Position numbers and translations under genes: made by a program. A stretch of 34,724 nt of DNA. Source: an uncultured Acetatifactor sp. Lineage in GTDB: Bacteria; Bacillota; Clostridia; Lachnospirales; Lachnospiraceae. The notes below the pieces were generated by a model. It did no database searches. It worked only from the letters and a program-made list of their open reading frames with translations, and was not told the origin of the DNA. The stretch spans positions 1-34,724 of the forward strand of contig CAJUIA010000036.1 of NCBI GenBank assembly GCA_910586485.1, given 5' to 3'. Below, piece by piece: positions 1 through 7,926 of this stretch (position 1 is the stretch's first letter; every line of letters begins with the position of its first letter).

Positions 1-2630
1 TCTGCTCCCCGGATGCGTCCATACATTCCCTGATCCGGTTGTTCATGGCGTCATATTCAAAGCGGACAATATTGCCCAGAGCATCCTCCACGGCGGCAAG
101 GTTTCCGCAGGCGTCATAGGTATACCTGGTAACCGCCCCCTCGGCGTCCTGCACCGTCTTAATCCTGCCATCCGCCGTATAGGTAAAGGCAGTGGTATTC
201 CCCAGGGCATTTGTCAGGGAGGTCACCTGCCCCAGCAGATCATAGGTATAGGTTACGGTATTCCTAAGCGGATCTGTCTCCGTCAGCACCTGTCCCAGCT
301 CATTATACGTATAGCTGGTGATACCGCCTTCCCCGTCTGTGACACTGGTAAGGTTCCCTGCAGGGGAATAGGTAAATTCCGTAGTATTTCCGTTGGCATC
401 CGTCTGCGATACCATATGCCCCACACTGTCATAGTCAAAGGACAGACTGTGGCCCAGGGCGTCGGACATCTCCGTAAGCCTTCCCATAACGTCGTATTGG
501 TATGTTGTCTCCGCGCCTTCCCCGTCCGTGATGCTCAGCACCCTGCCGGTGTTGGAATAGGTCAGGGTCATGCTGCTTTCATCCTGCCCGGTGATGCCGG
601 TGAGACGGTTATTGGCATCATAGGTATAGCTCCAGAGGTTCCCGTTGGCATCGGTGTAGGAAATCCGGTTGCCCGCTGCATCATAGGCGTAAGTACTGGT
701 GTTCCCCAACTCATCCGTCATACCGGTCAGGCGGTTTAAGCTGTCATAAGTATAAGACCTCACCCCTCCCACAGGGTTCGTTTCCCTGATCCGGTTGCCG
801 TTGCCGTCATAAGCATACCGAGTCACGCCGCCCTTTGCATCCGTGACAGACACAAGCTGTCCTCTGTCGTCAAACTCATAGGCCGTGCTGTTGCCCGCAG
901 GATCCGTGCTTCTGGTGAGACGGTTATTGGCGTCATAGGCATAGAGATATATATGGTCCTCCGGGTCTGTAATCTGTGTACAGTTCCCGTTCTGATCATA
1001 CGCATATTTGGTCTTTCCGCCGTTAGGCGCGGTTTCCTCCATAAGCCTGCCCATGCTATCATAGGTATAGCCGGTGCTGCGGCCCTCCTTATCGGCGGAC
1101 AGCATCAGATTACCGTCCCCGTCATACTGCGCCTGCTCCGTACAGCCGTCCGTATCCAGCACGGAAATGACCCGGTCAAGGCCGTCATAAGTAAATGTCG
1201 TAGTCCCTGCTGCCGTCTCGATGGAAACCAGCCTGCTCTCTCTGTCATATCCGTAGGTAGTGACCACACCGTCCTCGTCCGTAGCCGTAAGGAGATTCCC
1301 TGCCTGGTCATATGTATAGCTGACACTGTGGCCCAGGGCATCCGTCCTGCTGGTCACACGTCCCCGCTGATCATAAGCAAGGGTAGTCTGATGGAACAGG
1401 GGATCCGTCACTGCCGTCACCTCACCCATGTTGTTGTAGGTATAGCTGACCGTGCCGCCTGCCGCATCCTTCACCTGGGTCAGCCGGTTGTTCCCGTCAA
1501 AATAGAAATGGGTCACACCGCCGTTTTGATCCTTCCGGGACACTCTGTTGCCGAAAGCGTCATAGCCATATTCTGTCTGATAACCCAGAGGATCCGTTTC
1601 CGTGAGCAGGTTCCCTCTGGCATCGTAGGTAAAGCGGTACTCCTTCCCCAGGAAATCCGTGGCAAGCACCACCTGCCCCATGGCATTATAAGCAAGTCTC
1701 TGGCTGTTTCCCATCCTGTCCGTCATGCCGGTGCATCTTCCGTTGCCGTCGTAGGCAAAGATCTGGCTGCCGTCGGCATCCACGATCTTAAGCAGCTCTC
1801 CTGCAGCCGAATATTCATAGGCTGTGGTCCTACCTGCCGGAGTGGTACAGGAAATAAGCCGCCCTATGGCATCATGGACATACAGGTAACGGTTCCCCTC
1901 CGGATCCAGGGCCTCGCATAAATGCTGATTTTCATCATAGACATACTGCCACTCGTTGCCTTCCTTGTCCGTGAAGCCGGTCAGATTGTCTTCTTCATCA
2001 TAAGTGTAGCTGCAGGTATTCCCCCTTTCGTCCAGGACGGAAAGCAGATTGTTCCTCTCGTCGTAGGTGTAGCTGTTCTCCGTGCCGTCACGATAAATTA
2101 TTCTTTCCGGCAGATTTCTCTCGTTATAGAAGGTCTGCTCGGTTGTCAGATCCGGATAGGTGACAAGATTCATACGGCCTTCATCGTCATATGCCATCAG
2201 GGTCTTGTTTCCAAGAGCATCCGTCTGCTCCGTCATCTGGCCCCGTTCATTATAGCCGGTCCGGATACTGCTCCCCGCCAGCTCTGTCTCGGTGACATTG
2301 CCTGCCTCGTTATAATAATAATTCTTAACATTACCGTCCTCATCCGTGAAGCTTGTACAGCCTTCGGCGTAGGAAACCGTGCTTTTTCCCCGGTCCGCCA
2401 TCGTCTGGGATACTGTCCGGCCCAGGCTGTCATACTGATTCTCCAGATAGACATTGCCGGAAAAGTCTCCGATCTTTGCAAGCCGTCCCTCTTCGTCGTA
2501 AGTAAAGCTCATCTGTTTGCCCACCGGATTTGTCACGGATACCAGGAGCTCTCCCTCATAGGTAAACGTAACTTCATTTCCCAGGGCATCTGCAGCACTT
2601 GACAAATGTTCGTCCGCATAAGTCAGGGTA
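1..2630 (-). repeat. YD/RHS repeat array
   Basis: Roughly 40 repeats of about 21 residues follow the TYDxxGRLxxxTDxxGN pattern. In DNA this appears as a periodic recurrence of 'gtcataggtatag'-like words about every 60-65 bp on the plus strand. In characterised RHS/TccC/teneurin proteins these repeats build a beta-barrel shell. The array continues past the left edge. Confidence 0.85.
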
Positions 2631-5600
2631 ATACATCCTCCATGCCTGCCCAGAAACCGTACAGTCTGCCCCGGCCCTTCCGCTGCTTCCGTCTCAAACC
2701 GGCAGACACACAGTCCATTCTCCCGGATTTCGGTAAGCTGCAGCTCTCCGTCGAAGCAATACTCCGTGCCGTCCGATTCTTTTACGGAGAAGCTGCCGTC
2801 TTCTTTTTTCTCCAGACGGCAATCCGCCCCGCTGCCCTCCTGGGGCAGAAGAATGCTGCTGCCTTCCTCTTTGAGGAATGCCGTCACCTGGTCATAAGGA
2901 GTACTAAAATAATAATACTGTGCATCCTGATACAACAGGTAGTTCAACGCATGGGTCCAACCCTTGCCCATAAACGTCTCATGCCCGTCCCTTCCGGAGT
3001 CATACATCAACGTAAGCTGCAGTGCATCCTTTCCATAATCCTCCAGCAGCGTGCAGCTCCACAGGAAGGAACCGGTGATGGCATTTACCGGATCCAGCCC
3101 GGTGTAAGAGAGCCTGCCGTCAGGATATGTCACACGCCTCCTTGTGGAGGGCATACCGCTTTGCCTGCTCGTTTTGGTCGCAGCCGTCTTAAGGCTGCTG
3201 TATTCCCCAAAGCCATACGCATTACCTGCACGCACACGGAAAGTATGCTCCGTGTTGGGCTGAAGCCCGCCAAAAAACCGGGACATTTCCTGATCCGCCG
3301 ACAAACGCGCCGCAAAAACTGCCCCTTCCTGCCCGGCTGCTGCTGCAACAACGGCAGCGCCGTCAAATTCCACCTCATACTTCAGGGCATCCTCCACCTT
3401 CAGCCATTTCACTACGATGCTGTTGAAATCAGGCTCCGCCCACACGGTGTCAGGCGCATCCGGCGCTCCTGACAGGGTGCGGACCGTCCTTAAAGCGCTG
3501 TATAATCCGTAGCCCTCTGCATTTTTAGCGCGAATCTTATACTCATATTCCGTATTTGCCGCAAGGCCGCTGAATGTCCTGGAGGTCCCGGTCAGAGCGT
3601 AGGTTGTTCCATGAAACACAATCTCATAGCCGGTTGCGGTATTCACGGCATTCCATCTGATGGTCACGGAATCCACCGCAACTTGTTCCTGAATGCCTGT
3701 CGGTGCAGCAAGCGGCTTTTTCGATGTGGTGATCGTCGCAGCTGCGGAATACGCGCTGGCACCGCCCTTATTTTTGGCGCGGATCTGGTAACTATAGCGG
3801 GTGCTTTCAGATAAATAATTAAATGTTATAAAGTTATTGCTGACGTCATAAACTGTTCCATTGAACAGGACATCATAACCAGTCGCACCACTAACATAAT
3901 TCCATTTCAGGGTCGCAGAACACCAAGTAACCGAAGTAGAGGTTATCATGGGAGTGGCCGGCGGCTTTACCAGAGTCCCTGCTTTATAACTGTTGGTATA
4001 CTGGCTGTAACCGCCCGCATTTTTGGCACGAACCTGATAAGTGTATTCGGTACTGGCCGAAAGACCTGTGATTTTCACAGAGGTTGCCGTTGTCGTATAA
4101 GTCTTGCCTTTCAAAAGTACTTCATACCCAGAGGCTCCTGCAGATTCTTTCCAGCTGATCGTCAAGGCGTACGTCTCGGCTGTGGCGCCGATCACGACAG
4201 GCGTATCCGGAACAATCATCACGTTTTTCACCGTGGAATAACTGCTGGATCCGTTTGCCCCGTTGGACCTGACCTGATAGGTATAAACCGCTCCCCCCGT
4301 CAACCCGGAAATCGTTCTGTTGGTCTCCGTTACCCGGTAGGTCGTCCCATTAAAAATTACGTCATAACTGGTAGCCCCAGAAACCGCATTCCATCTGACA
4401 TGCGCTCTGTTTGCGGTTGAGGTTGCTGTGGCAACCGGCACTCCAGGCGCCGTGCGGATCGTCTTTGCCGTGTTATAAGCACTTACGCCGTCCGCATTCC
4501 TGACGCGAATCTGATAACTGTAATTCGTGTTCGCCGCCAAACCTGTGATCGTGGCGGAATTAGTCTTTACATTATGGACTGTCCCATTAAACAGGACATC
4601 ATAACTGACAGCCCCCGAAACCGCCCCCCAGCTCAAGGTGGCTGAGTTTTCACTTGTGACACCTGACACGCTTGAAGCGGCAGGCGCCAGAGGAACTGTA
4701 CTCACATTCCGCACAGCGCTGTATGCACTGGATTCGGTTGAATTTTTTGCCTTTACCTGATAGGTATAGCTGTGGTTTGCAGGAAGACTCCTAAACGTAA
4801 TGGAGGTTTCAGTCGGTCTGTACGCCAGTTTATTAAAGTAAACCTCGTATTCCGTAGCACCGCTGACAGCATTCCAGCTTATTGTCACTGAATTTTCCGT
4901 TGCCTGATGGGTTATACCGGTGGGAACGGCAAGCCCCTGGGTCTTTATGGTTCTGGACGCGCTGAAAGAACCTGTGCCGTCCACACCCTTCGAACGTATC
5001 TGATAGCTGTAGGTTGTCTTTGCTTTAAGTCCGCTGATGGTATAAGAGGTTACCGATTCGGATAAATTCACCTCCTGATTATTAAACCGCAAAATGTACC
5101 CCACTGCGCCTAACGCCGGACTCCAAGTGACCGTAACCGTAGTATCTGTGCTTTCCGCGCTTATAGACGCAGGCGCCTTAGGCGCTGTGGTAACGGTATA
5201 GGAAGCCGTGTATGCGCTGACTGTGTTTGCATTTTTAGATCTTACCTGGAAATTGTAGCTTCTGCCTGCTATCAGACCTGTAAATTGCCGGGAAGTAGAA
5301 GTCACACTATAAACCGTACCGTTAAAGAGAATGTCATAGCCGGCAGCGCCGCTAACAGCGTTCCAACTGATGACAGCCGTAGTTTCCGTTGCGGACTTGG
5401 TAACACCGGCAGGCACATTCAGAGGCGCAGCCTTTGTCTGGATACTCCTAAGCGTACTGAAGGCACTGGTAGCGCCATCCACGCCTAATGTACACACCTG
5501 ATAGCTGTAGGATGTTTTCGGCGTAAGCCCTTCCACAGTATAGGATCTTGGATCCGCCGAGGAAAAAATCCTGTCGCTGTTATTAAATCGCACAATATAC

Positions 5601-6472
5601 CCTGTGGCACCTGTCATCTGACCCCATTCAATCGTAACCGTGGTATCCGTGCTTGAAGCAACTACATTTGTCGGCGCCTTGGGCGCTGTAGTTACGGTAT
5701 AGGAAGCCGTATAGGCGCTGACGGCATTTCCGTTTTTGGACCTGATCTGAAAGGTGTAGCTTCTGCCCGCCGTCAAACCCGTAAACTTCCTGGAAGTAGA
5801 AGCTTCACTATAGACCGTACCGCTAAACCAAATATCATAACCGGTGGCCCCGCTGACCGCATTCCATTGTATGGTCACGCTGGTGTCCGTCGCCGTTTTC
5901 CTGATGCCTGATGGTACGGCCGGCGTACCGGTCGAGCCGCTTGCCAGGGTTTGAATCGTTTGTCTTGTGCTGTATGCACTTGTCATTTTCGTTGTCTTCG
6001 CCCGCACCGAATAGGTGTGACTGGTCTTCGGCTGTAACCCGGTAAATCTTTTGCTGGTCGTTGTTACATTCGTAACGTTATTGTCAAACAATATGTCATA
6101 ACTCCTGGCATGGGCTACCGGGTCAAAGCTCACCGTAACGGATGACGTATCTGCAACCGCCCGGACGTTCTGCGGTACGGCGATGGGCTGGATGTCATAG
6201 AAATCCAACGGAATCAATATCTTTGCCGCTTCGCTTAAGTTCCCTCCCGAACTCCGAATTGCAGTTACGGTAACCGAATATTGCTGATTTGCTTCCAGGT
6301 CTGCCCTGCTGGTGTAAGAAGTTGTATGCAGATTGGTTTCATTATAAATAGCATAGCTTTTACCTGTCTGATACATGATGGCAGTATATCTGGTTACGCT
6401 GGCTGCTGCCGACCAGCTTGCCGTAATTGAACCGTTTGCATTCAACGTCAGCCTTAAATTTAATTGTCCCAT
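1..6472 (-). CDS. Giant FN3-RHS/YD-repeat protein, 3' end outside window
   Basis: The frame is open from an ATG at 6472 to the left edge, giving at least 2157 residues. The start has a GAGAGG ribosome site 8 nt upstream. Residues 1 to about 1100 form about 13 fibronectin type III domains with recurring W-x-AVSGATGYD and Y-x-YQIRAKN motifs. Next comes an RHS N-terminal segment (about 1110-1280, including DPVNAITGSF), then a YD-repeat array (G-N-x-x-x-x-x-YD-x-x-G-R-L type) to the edge. The RHS core and the variable C-terminal toxin, if present, lie outside the window. No signal peptide or membrane segment is visible at the N terminus. RHS repeats form a shell that encloses a C-terminal toxin in known family members. 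The gene follows a holin and a sigma factor, which suggests holin-dependent export. Toxin activity is inferred, not seen. Confidence 0.9.
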   Translation of the reverse strand, partial: MGQLNLRLTLNANGSITASWSAAASVTRYTAIMYQTGKSYAIYNETNLHTTSYTSRADLEANQQYSVTVTAIRSSGGNLSEAAKILIPLDFYDIQPIAVPQNVRAVADTSSVTVSFDPVAHARSYDILFDNNVTNVTTTSKRFTGLQPKTSHTYSVRAKTTKMTSAYSTRQTIQTLASGSTGTPAVPSGIRKTATDTSVTIQWNAVSGATGYDIWFSGTVYSEASTSRKFTGLTAGRSYTFQIRSKNGNAVSAYTASYTVTTAPKAPTNVVASSTDTTVTIEWGQMTGATGYIVRFNNSDRIFSSADPRSYTVEGLTPKTSYSYQVCTLGVDGATSAFSTLRSIQTKAAPLNVPAGVTKSATETTAVISWNAVSGAAGYDILFNGTVYSVTSTSRQFTGLIAGRSYNFQVRSKNANTVSAYTASYTVTTAPKAPASISAESTDTTVTVTWSPALGAVGYILRFNNQEVNLSESVTSYTISGLKAKTTYSYQIRSKGVDGTGSFSASRTIKTQGLAVPTGITHQATENSVTISWNAVSGATEYEVYFNKLAYRPTETSITFRSLPANHSYTYQVKAKNSTESSAYSAVRNVSTVPLAPAASSVSGVTSENSATLSWGAVSGAVSYDVLFNGTVHNVKTNSATITGLAANTNYSYQIRVRNADGVSAYNTAKTIRTAPGVPVATATSTANRAHVRWNAVSGATSYDVIFNGTTYRVTETNRTISGLTGGAVYTYQVRSNGANGSSSYSTVKNVMIVPDTPVVIGATAETYALTISWKESAGASGYEVLLKGKTYTTTATSVKITGLSASTEYTYQVRAKNAGGYSQYTNSYKAGTLVKPPATPMITSTSVTWCSATLKWNYVSGATGYDVLFNGTVYDVSNNFITFNYLSESTRYSYQIRAKNKGGASAYSAAATITTSKKPLAAPTGIQEQVAVDSVTIRWNAVNTATGYEIVFHGTTYALTGTSRTFSGLAANTEYEYKIRAKNAEGYGLYSALRTVRTLSGAPDAPDTVWAEPDFNSIVVKWLKVEDALKYEVEFDGAAVVAAAAGQEGAVFAARLSADQEMSRFFGGLQPNTEHTFRVRAGNAYGFGEYSSLKTAATKTSRQSGMPSTRRRVTYPDGRLSYTGLDPVNAITGSFLWSCTLLEDYGKDALQLTLMYDSGRDGHETFMGKGWTHALNYLLYQDAQYYYFSTPYDQVTAFLKEEGSSILLPQEGSGADCRLEKKEDGSFSVKESDGTEYCFDGELQLTEIRENGLCVCRFETEAAEGPGQTVRFLGRHGGCITLTYADEHLSSAADALGNEVTFTYEGELLVSVTNPVGKQMSFTYDEEGRLAKIGDFSGNVYLENQYDSLGRTVSQTMADRGKSTVSYAEGCTSFTDEDGNVKNYYYNEAGNVTETELAGSSIRTGYNERGQMTEQTDALGNKTLMAYDDEGRMNLVTYPDLTTEQTFYNERNLPERIIYRDGTENSYTYDERNNLLSVLDERGNTCSYTYDEEDNLTGFTDKEGNEWQYVYDENQHLCEALDPEGNRYLYVHDAIGRLISCTTPAGRTTAYEYSAAGELLKIVDADGSQIFAYDGNGRCTGMTDRMGNSQRLAYNAMGQVVLATDFLGKEYRFTYDARGNLLTETDPLGYQTEYGYDAFGNRVSRKDQNGGVTHFYFDGNNRLTQVKDAAGGTVSYTYNNMGEVTAVTDPLFHQTTLAYDQRGRVTSRTDALGHSVSYTYDQAGNLLTATDEDGVVTTYGYDRESRLVSIETAAGTTTFTYDGLDRVISVLDTDGCTEQAQYDGDGNLMLSADKEGRSTGYTYDSMGRLMEETAPNGGKTKYAYDQNGNCTQITDPEDHIYLYAYDANNRLTRSTDPAGNSTAYEFDDRGQLVSVTDAKGGVTRYAYDGNGNRIRETNPVGGVRSYTYDSLNRLTGMTDELGNTSTYAYDAAGNRISYTDANGNLWSYTYDANNRLTGITGQDESSMTLTYSNTGRVLSITDGEGAETTYQYDVMGRLTEMSDALGHSLSFDYDSVGHMVSQTDANGNTTEFTYSPAGNLTSVTDGEGGITSYTYNELGQVLTETDPLRNTVTYTYDLLGQVTSLTNALGNTTAFTYTADGRIKTVQDAEGAVTRYTYDACGNLAAVEDALGNIVRFEYDAMNNRIRECMDASGEQ
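3170..6472 (-). repeat. Array of about 13 fibronectin type III domains
   Basis: Thirteen units of about 80-85 residues can be read one after another in the N-terminal half of the giant protein. Each has a conserved Trp in strand B (ISWNAVSGA-like) and a late Tyr (YSYQIRAKN-like). Such arrays act as spacers or adhesive stalks on secreted clostridial proteins. The first unit and the unit nearest the RHS part are the most divergent, which fits capping domains at the ends of an expanded array. Confidence 0.85.
4925..5930 (-). repeat. Tandem duplication of a two-FN3 unit
   Basis: FN3 domains 3 and 5 are near copies (both end in SAYTASYTVTTAPKAP), and domains 4 and 6 are close relatives (both contain STDTTVT and RFNN). 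The A-B-A-B order shows duplication of a two-domain block of about 500 bp rather than of single domains. The divergence between copies means the event is not very recent. Confidence 0.7.
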
Positions 6473-6524
6473 AAATAATTCCTCTCTTTCCTTTTTATAT
6501 CTTGAATTTGCAAATTCAATTAAT

Positions 6525-6552
6525 AAAAAGAAAAAGATCGGAGATTTGTAAA
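6525..6552 (-). promoter_or_regulatory. Putative group 5 sigma promoter of the FN3-RHS gene
   Basis: On the minus strand TTTACA (6552-6547) is followed by a 16-nt spacer and CTTTTT (6530-6525), about 53 nt before the ATG. TcdR-type sigma factors are known to use a TTTACA -35 and a CTCTTT-like -10. The element does not resemble a SigA -10. Assignment to the neighbouring sigma gene is inference. Confidence 0.5.
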
Positions 6553-6581
6553 CATATATCTTACCTGGTTATCAATTTGGT

Positions 6582-7061
6582 TTATTCTTTTCCCTTTTTA
6601 TCATCATCAAGGTCCTTTTTTAGTTCACGCAGCGTTTTCTTTAAAAACTGCGGCAGCTCTACGCCCATCCGCCCTGCGTTTTCCAAAACAGATATAGCCT
6701 CGTTAATTACAAACCAGATAGCCACCAACAGTGCAAAATATGTTTGCGATTCATACTTAAGGCCCAGCTCCTGCGCAAATTTATAGAGAAAATAATCAAC
6801 GCAGACGGCAACAAAAACAGTAAAAAGGTACCCTATTTTCTTAAATATCCCCAAAATACCTTTTTTGCTGCTCCAGCCGTACTTTTTGCTGCCAGGATGC
6901 TCCAATGCCTCCTTTTTTGCTGCAAGCATACCGGACACATAGTCCGCTGCCATAAGAAGCATCAGCAGACATATCACCGGAAACAGCAATCCAAGCCGAT
7001 TACCAATCCATGCCCCTGCAAGCGCAGCAATTCCTTTTTCCCACAGTTCTTTCCCATTCAT
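6582..7061 (-). CDS. TcdE-like phage holin family protein
   Basis: This 159-aa protein has an N-terminal hydrophobic segment (about residues 20-45), a second one around 76-95 and a third around 105-123. It has a charged SSKKGILGIFKKIGYL motif and a Lys/Asp-rich tail. This is the signature layout of the clostridial holin family (toxin secretion/phage lysis holin, TcdE, Cph1). Holins of this family form membrane pores, and TcdE is implicated in release of leaderless TcdA and TcdB. The start has an AGGTG site 7 nt upstream. It begins 20 bp after the sigma gene and ends 110 bp before the FN3-RHS gene. No endolysin or other phage gene is nearby, so it is more likely a dedicated secretion holin than part of a prophage. 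Confidence 0.85.
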   Translation of the reverse strand: MNGKELWEKGIAALAGAWIGNRLGLLFPVICLLMLLMAADYVSGMLAAKKEALEHPGSKKYGWSSKKGILGIFKKIGYLFTVFVAVCVDYFLYKFAQELGLKYESQTYFALLVAIWFVINEAISVLENAGRMGVELPQFLKKTLRELKKDLDDDKKGKE

Positions 7062-7081
7062 AACACATCACCTGTCCTTCT

Positions 7082-7630
7082 TTATGTATAATATAAAAAT
7101 AGCTTGTCCTTCAGCTCCTGGTAAAGCTCCCGGCGCAGTCTGTTTACGTATTGTCTTGTTACGGAAAAGATTTCCGCAATCTCTGTGTCTGATTTATTTC
7201 CAAATATTATCGTTTCGAATATTTCCCGTTTTTTTCCGATATACCTTTTCAAAAAGGCCTCTATGTCTATGCTGAATATAGCATCCTCTAAATCCTTACT
7301 GTTTTCATCCCTGATTATGTCAAAAACACTGTCATTTTCCGTAAGCAGCTGATGATCATGCTGCTTTCTGCTTTTACGGTACAAATCATAAAATCTGTTT
7401 CTCAGCGCTTTGCTTAAATAAGCCAGACACTCCCCGTCTTTTTCGCAATAACTTATTTTTGTTACCGATTCCCACAAAACCAGCATCATTTCAGAGCGAA
7501 CATCTTCCTTTTCATCCTTGTACAACAGCCTTGTATACTTTTCAATTAATGGTGTCATTTTGTTGATTAATTGTGCAAAAGCATTTTTATCCGTATGTAT
7601 CTCTTGAATTAATGATGTTATTTCTCCCAT
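7082..7630 (-). CDS. TcdR/UviA-like alternative sigma factor
   Basis: This 182-aa protein starts at the ATG at 7630, which has GGAGG 8 nt upstream. A TTG at 7645 overlaps that ribosome site and is unlikely to be used. Region 2-like sequence includes MTPLIEKYTRLLY, a core of acidic and hydrophobic residues, and YLSKALRNRFYDLYRK. The C-terminal region 4 helix-turn-helix reads SDTEIAEIFSVTRQYVNRLRREL. Length and layout match TcdR (184 aa), BotR, TetR and UviA, the group 5 sigma factors that switch on clostridial toxin and bacteriocin genes. It is AT-rich compared with its right-hand neighbours, suggesting transfer. Likely targets are its own operon and the FN3-RHS gene. A phage ArpU-like or generic ECF-like regulator is the alternative. 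Confidence 0.8.
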   Translation of the reverse strand: MGEITSLIQEIHTDKNAFAQLINKMTPLIEKYTRLLYKDEKEDVRSEMMLVLWESVTKISYCEKDGECLAYLSKALRNRFYDLYRKSRKQHDHQLLTENDSVFDIIRDENSKDLEDAIFSIDIEAFLKRYIGKKREIFETIIFGNKSDTEIAEIFSVTRQYVNRLRRELYQELKDKLFLYYT

Positions 7631-7673
7631 ATTGCGGACCTCCAAAAGATAAGAAATCCTAAGATGAGAAAAA

Positions 7674-7679
7674 TGTAAA
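7674..7679 (-). promoter_or_regulatory. TTTACA -35-like box upstream of the sigma gene
   Basis: The same TTTACA hexamer as in front of the FN3-RHS gene lies 44 nt before the sigma start codon. At 17-nt spacing the -10 would be TTTCTT, which leaves only a very short leader. Autoregulation is therefore possible but weakly supported. Confidence 0.25.
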
Positions 7680-7763
7680 CTTAATATAACGTAATTGTTT
7701 ATTTTTGCGTTTATATCCAGAGTACTGCGAATGACTTAATGCCTGCTTACCCGCGAAAATTCC

Positions 7764-7792
7764 TTGACAGCCCATCTCTGATATGCTATCCT
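7764..7792 (+). promoter_or_regulatory. SigA-like promoter of the ABC exporter operon
   Basis: TTGACA (7764-7769), a 17-nt spacer and TATCCT (7787-7792) form a good SigA promoter about 135 nt before the ATPase gene. It is divergent from the sigma-holin operon. Confidence 0.6.
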
Positions 7793-7926
7793 ATAATTCC
7801 TTCGCGCTTTCGCTGAGTAAAATTTCATAGCAGGTATCTGCCGGCAAAATCCGGCGGACTTGGCGTGTTGACGCCGCCTACTTGGAAAGTAGATCTACAA
7901 AATCTAAACTACCAGGAGGAAGCAAT
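7793..7926 (+). promoter_or_regulatory. Structured 5' leader of the ABC exporter operon, class unknown
   Basis: Several short hairpins are packed here: GCAG/CTGC (7830-7841), GCCGG/CCGGC (7840-7855), GGCGT/ACGCC (7862-7875) and CTACTT/AAGTAG (7878-7892). A second GTAG/CTAC option lies at 7889-7898. Some arms overlap and are mutually exclusive, as expected of a switching leader. I do not recognise guanidine, THF, fluoride, T-box or other common riboswitch consensus sequences. Confidence 0.4.

Noticed and set aside
416..3472. Long plus-strand open frames opposite the RHS gene
   Set aside because: They have no ribosome sites and their low-complexity, proline/valine-rich products follow the periodicity of the YD repeats on the other strand. 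They are shadows of the repeat coding sequence.
6582..7630. Prophage remnant explanation for holin and regulator
   Set aside because: No endolysin, tail, capsid or integrase genes are nearby, and the giant FN3-RHS gene follows directly. A dedicated secretion role fits better, although a phage origin of the holin is likely.
7628..7645. TTG start for the sigma factor at 7645
   Set aside because: The TTG overlaps the GGAGG ribosome site that serves the ATG at 7630.
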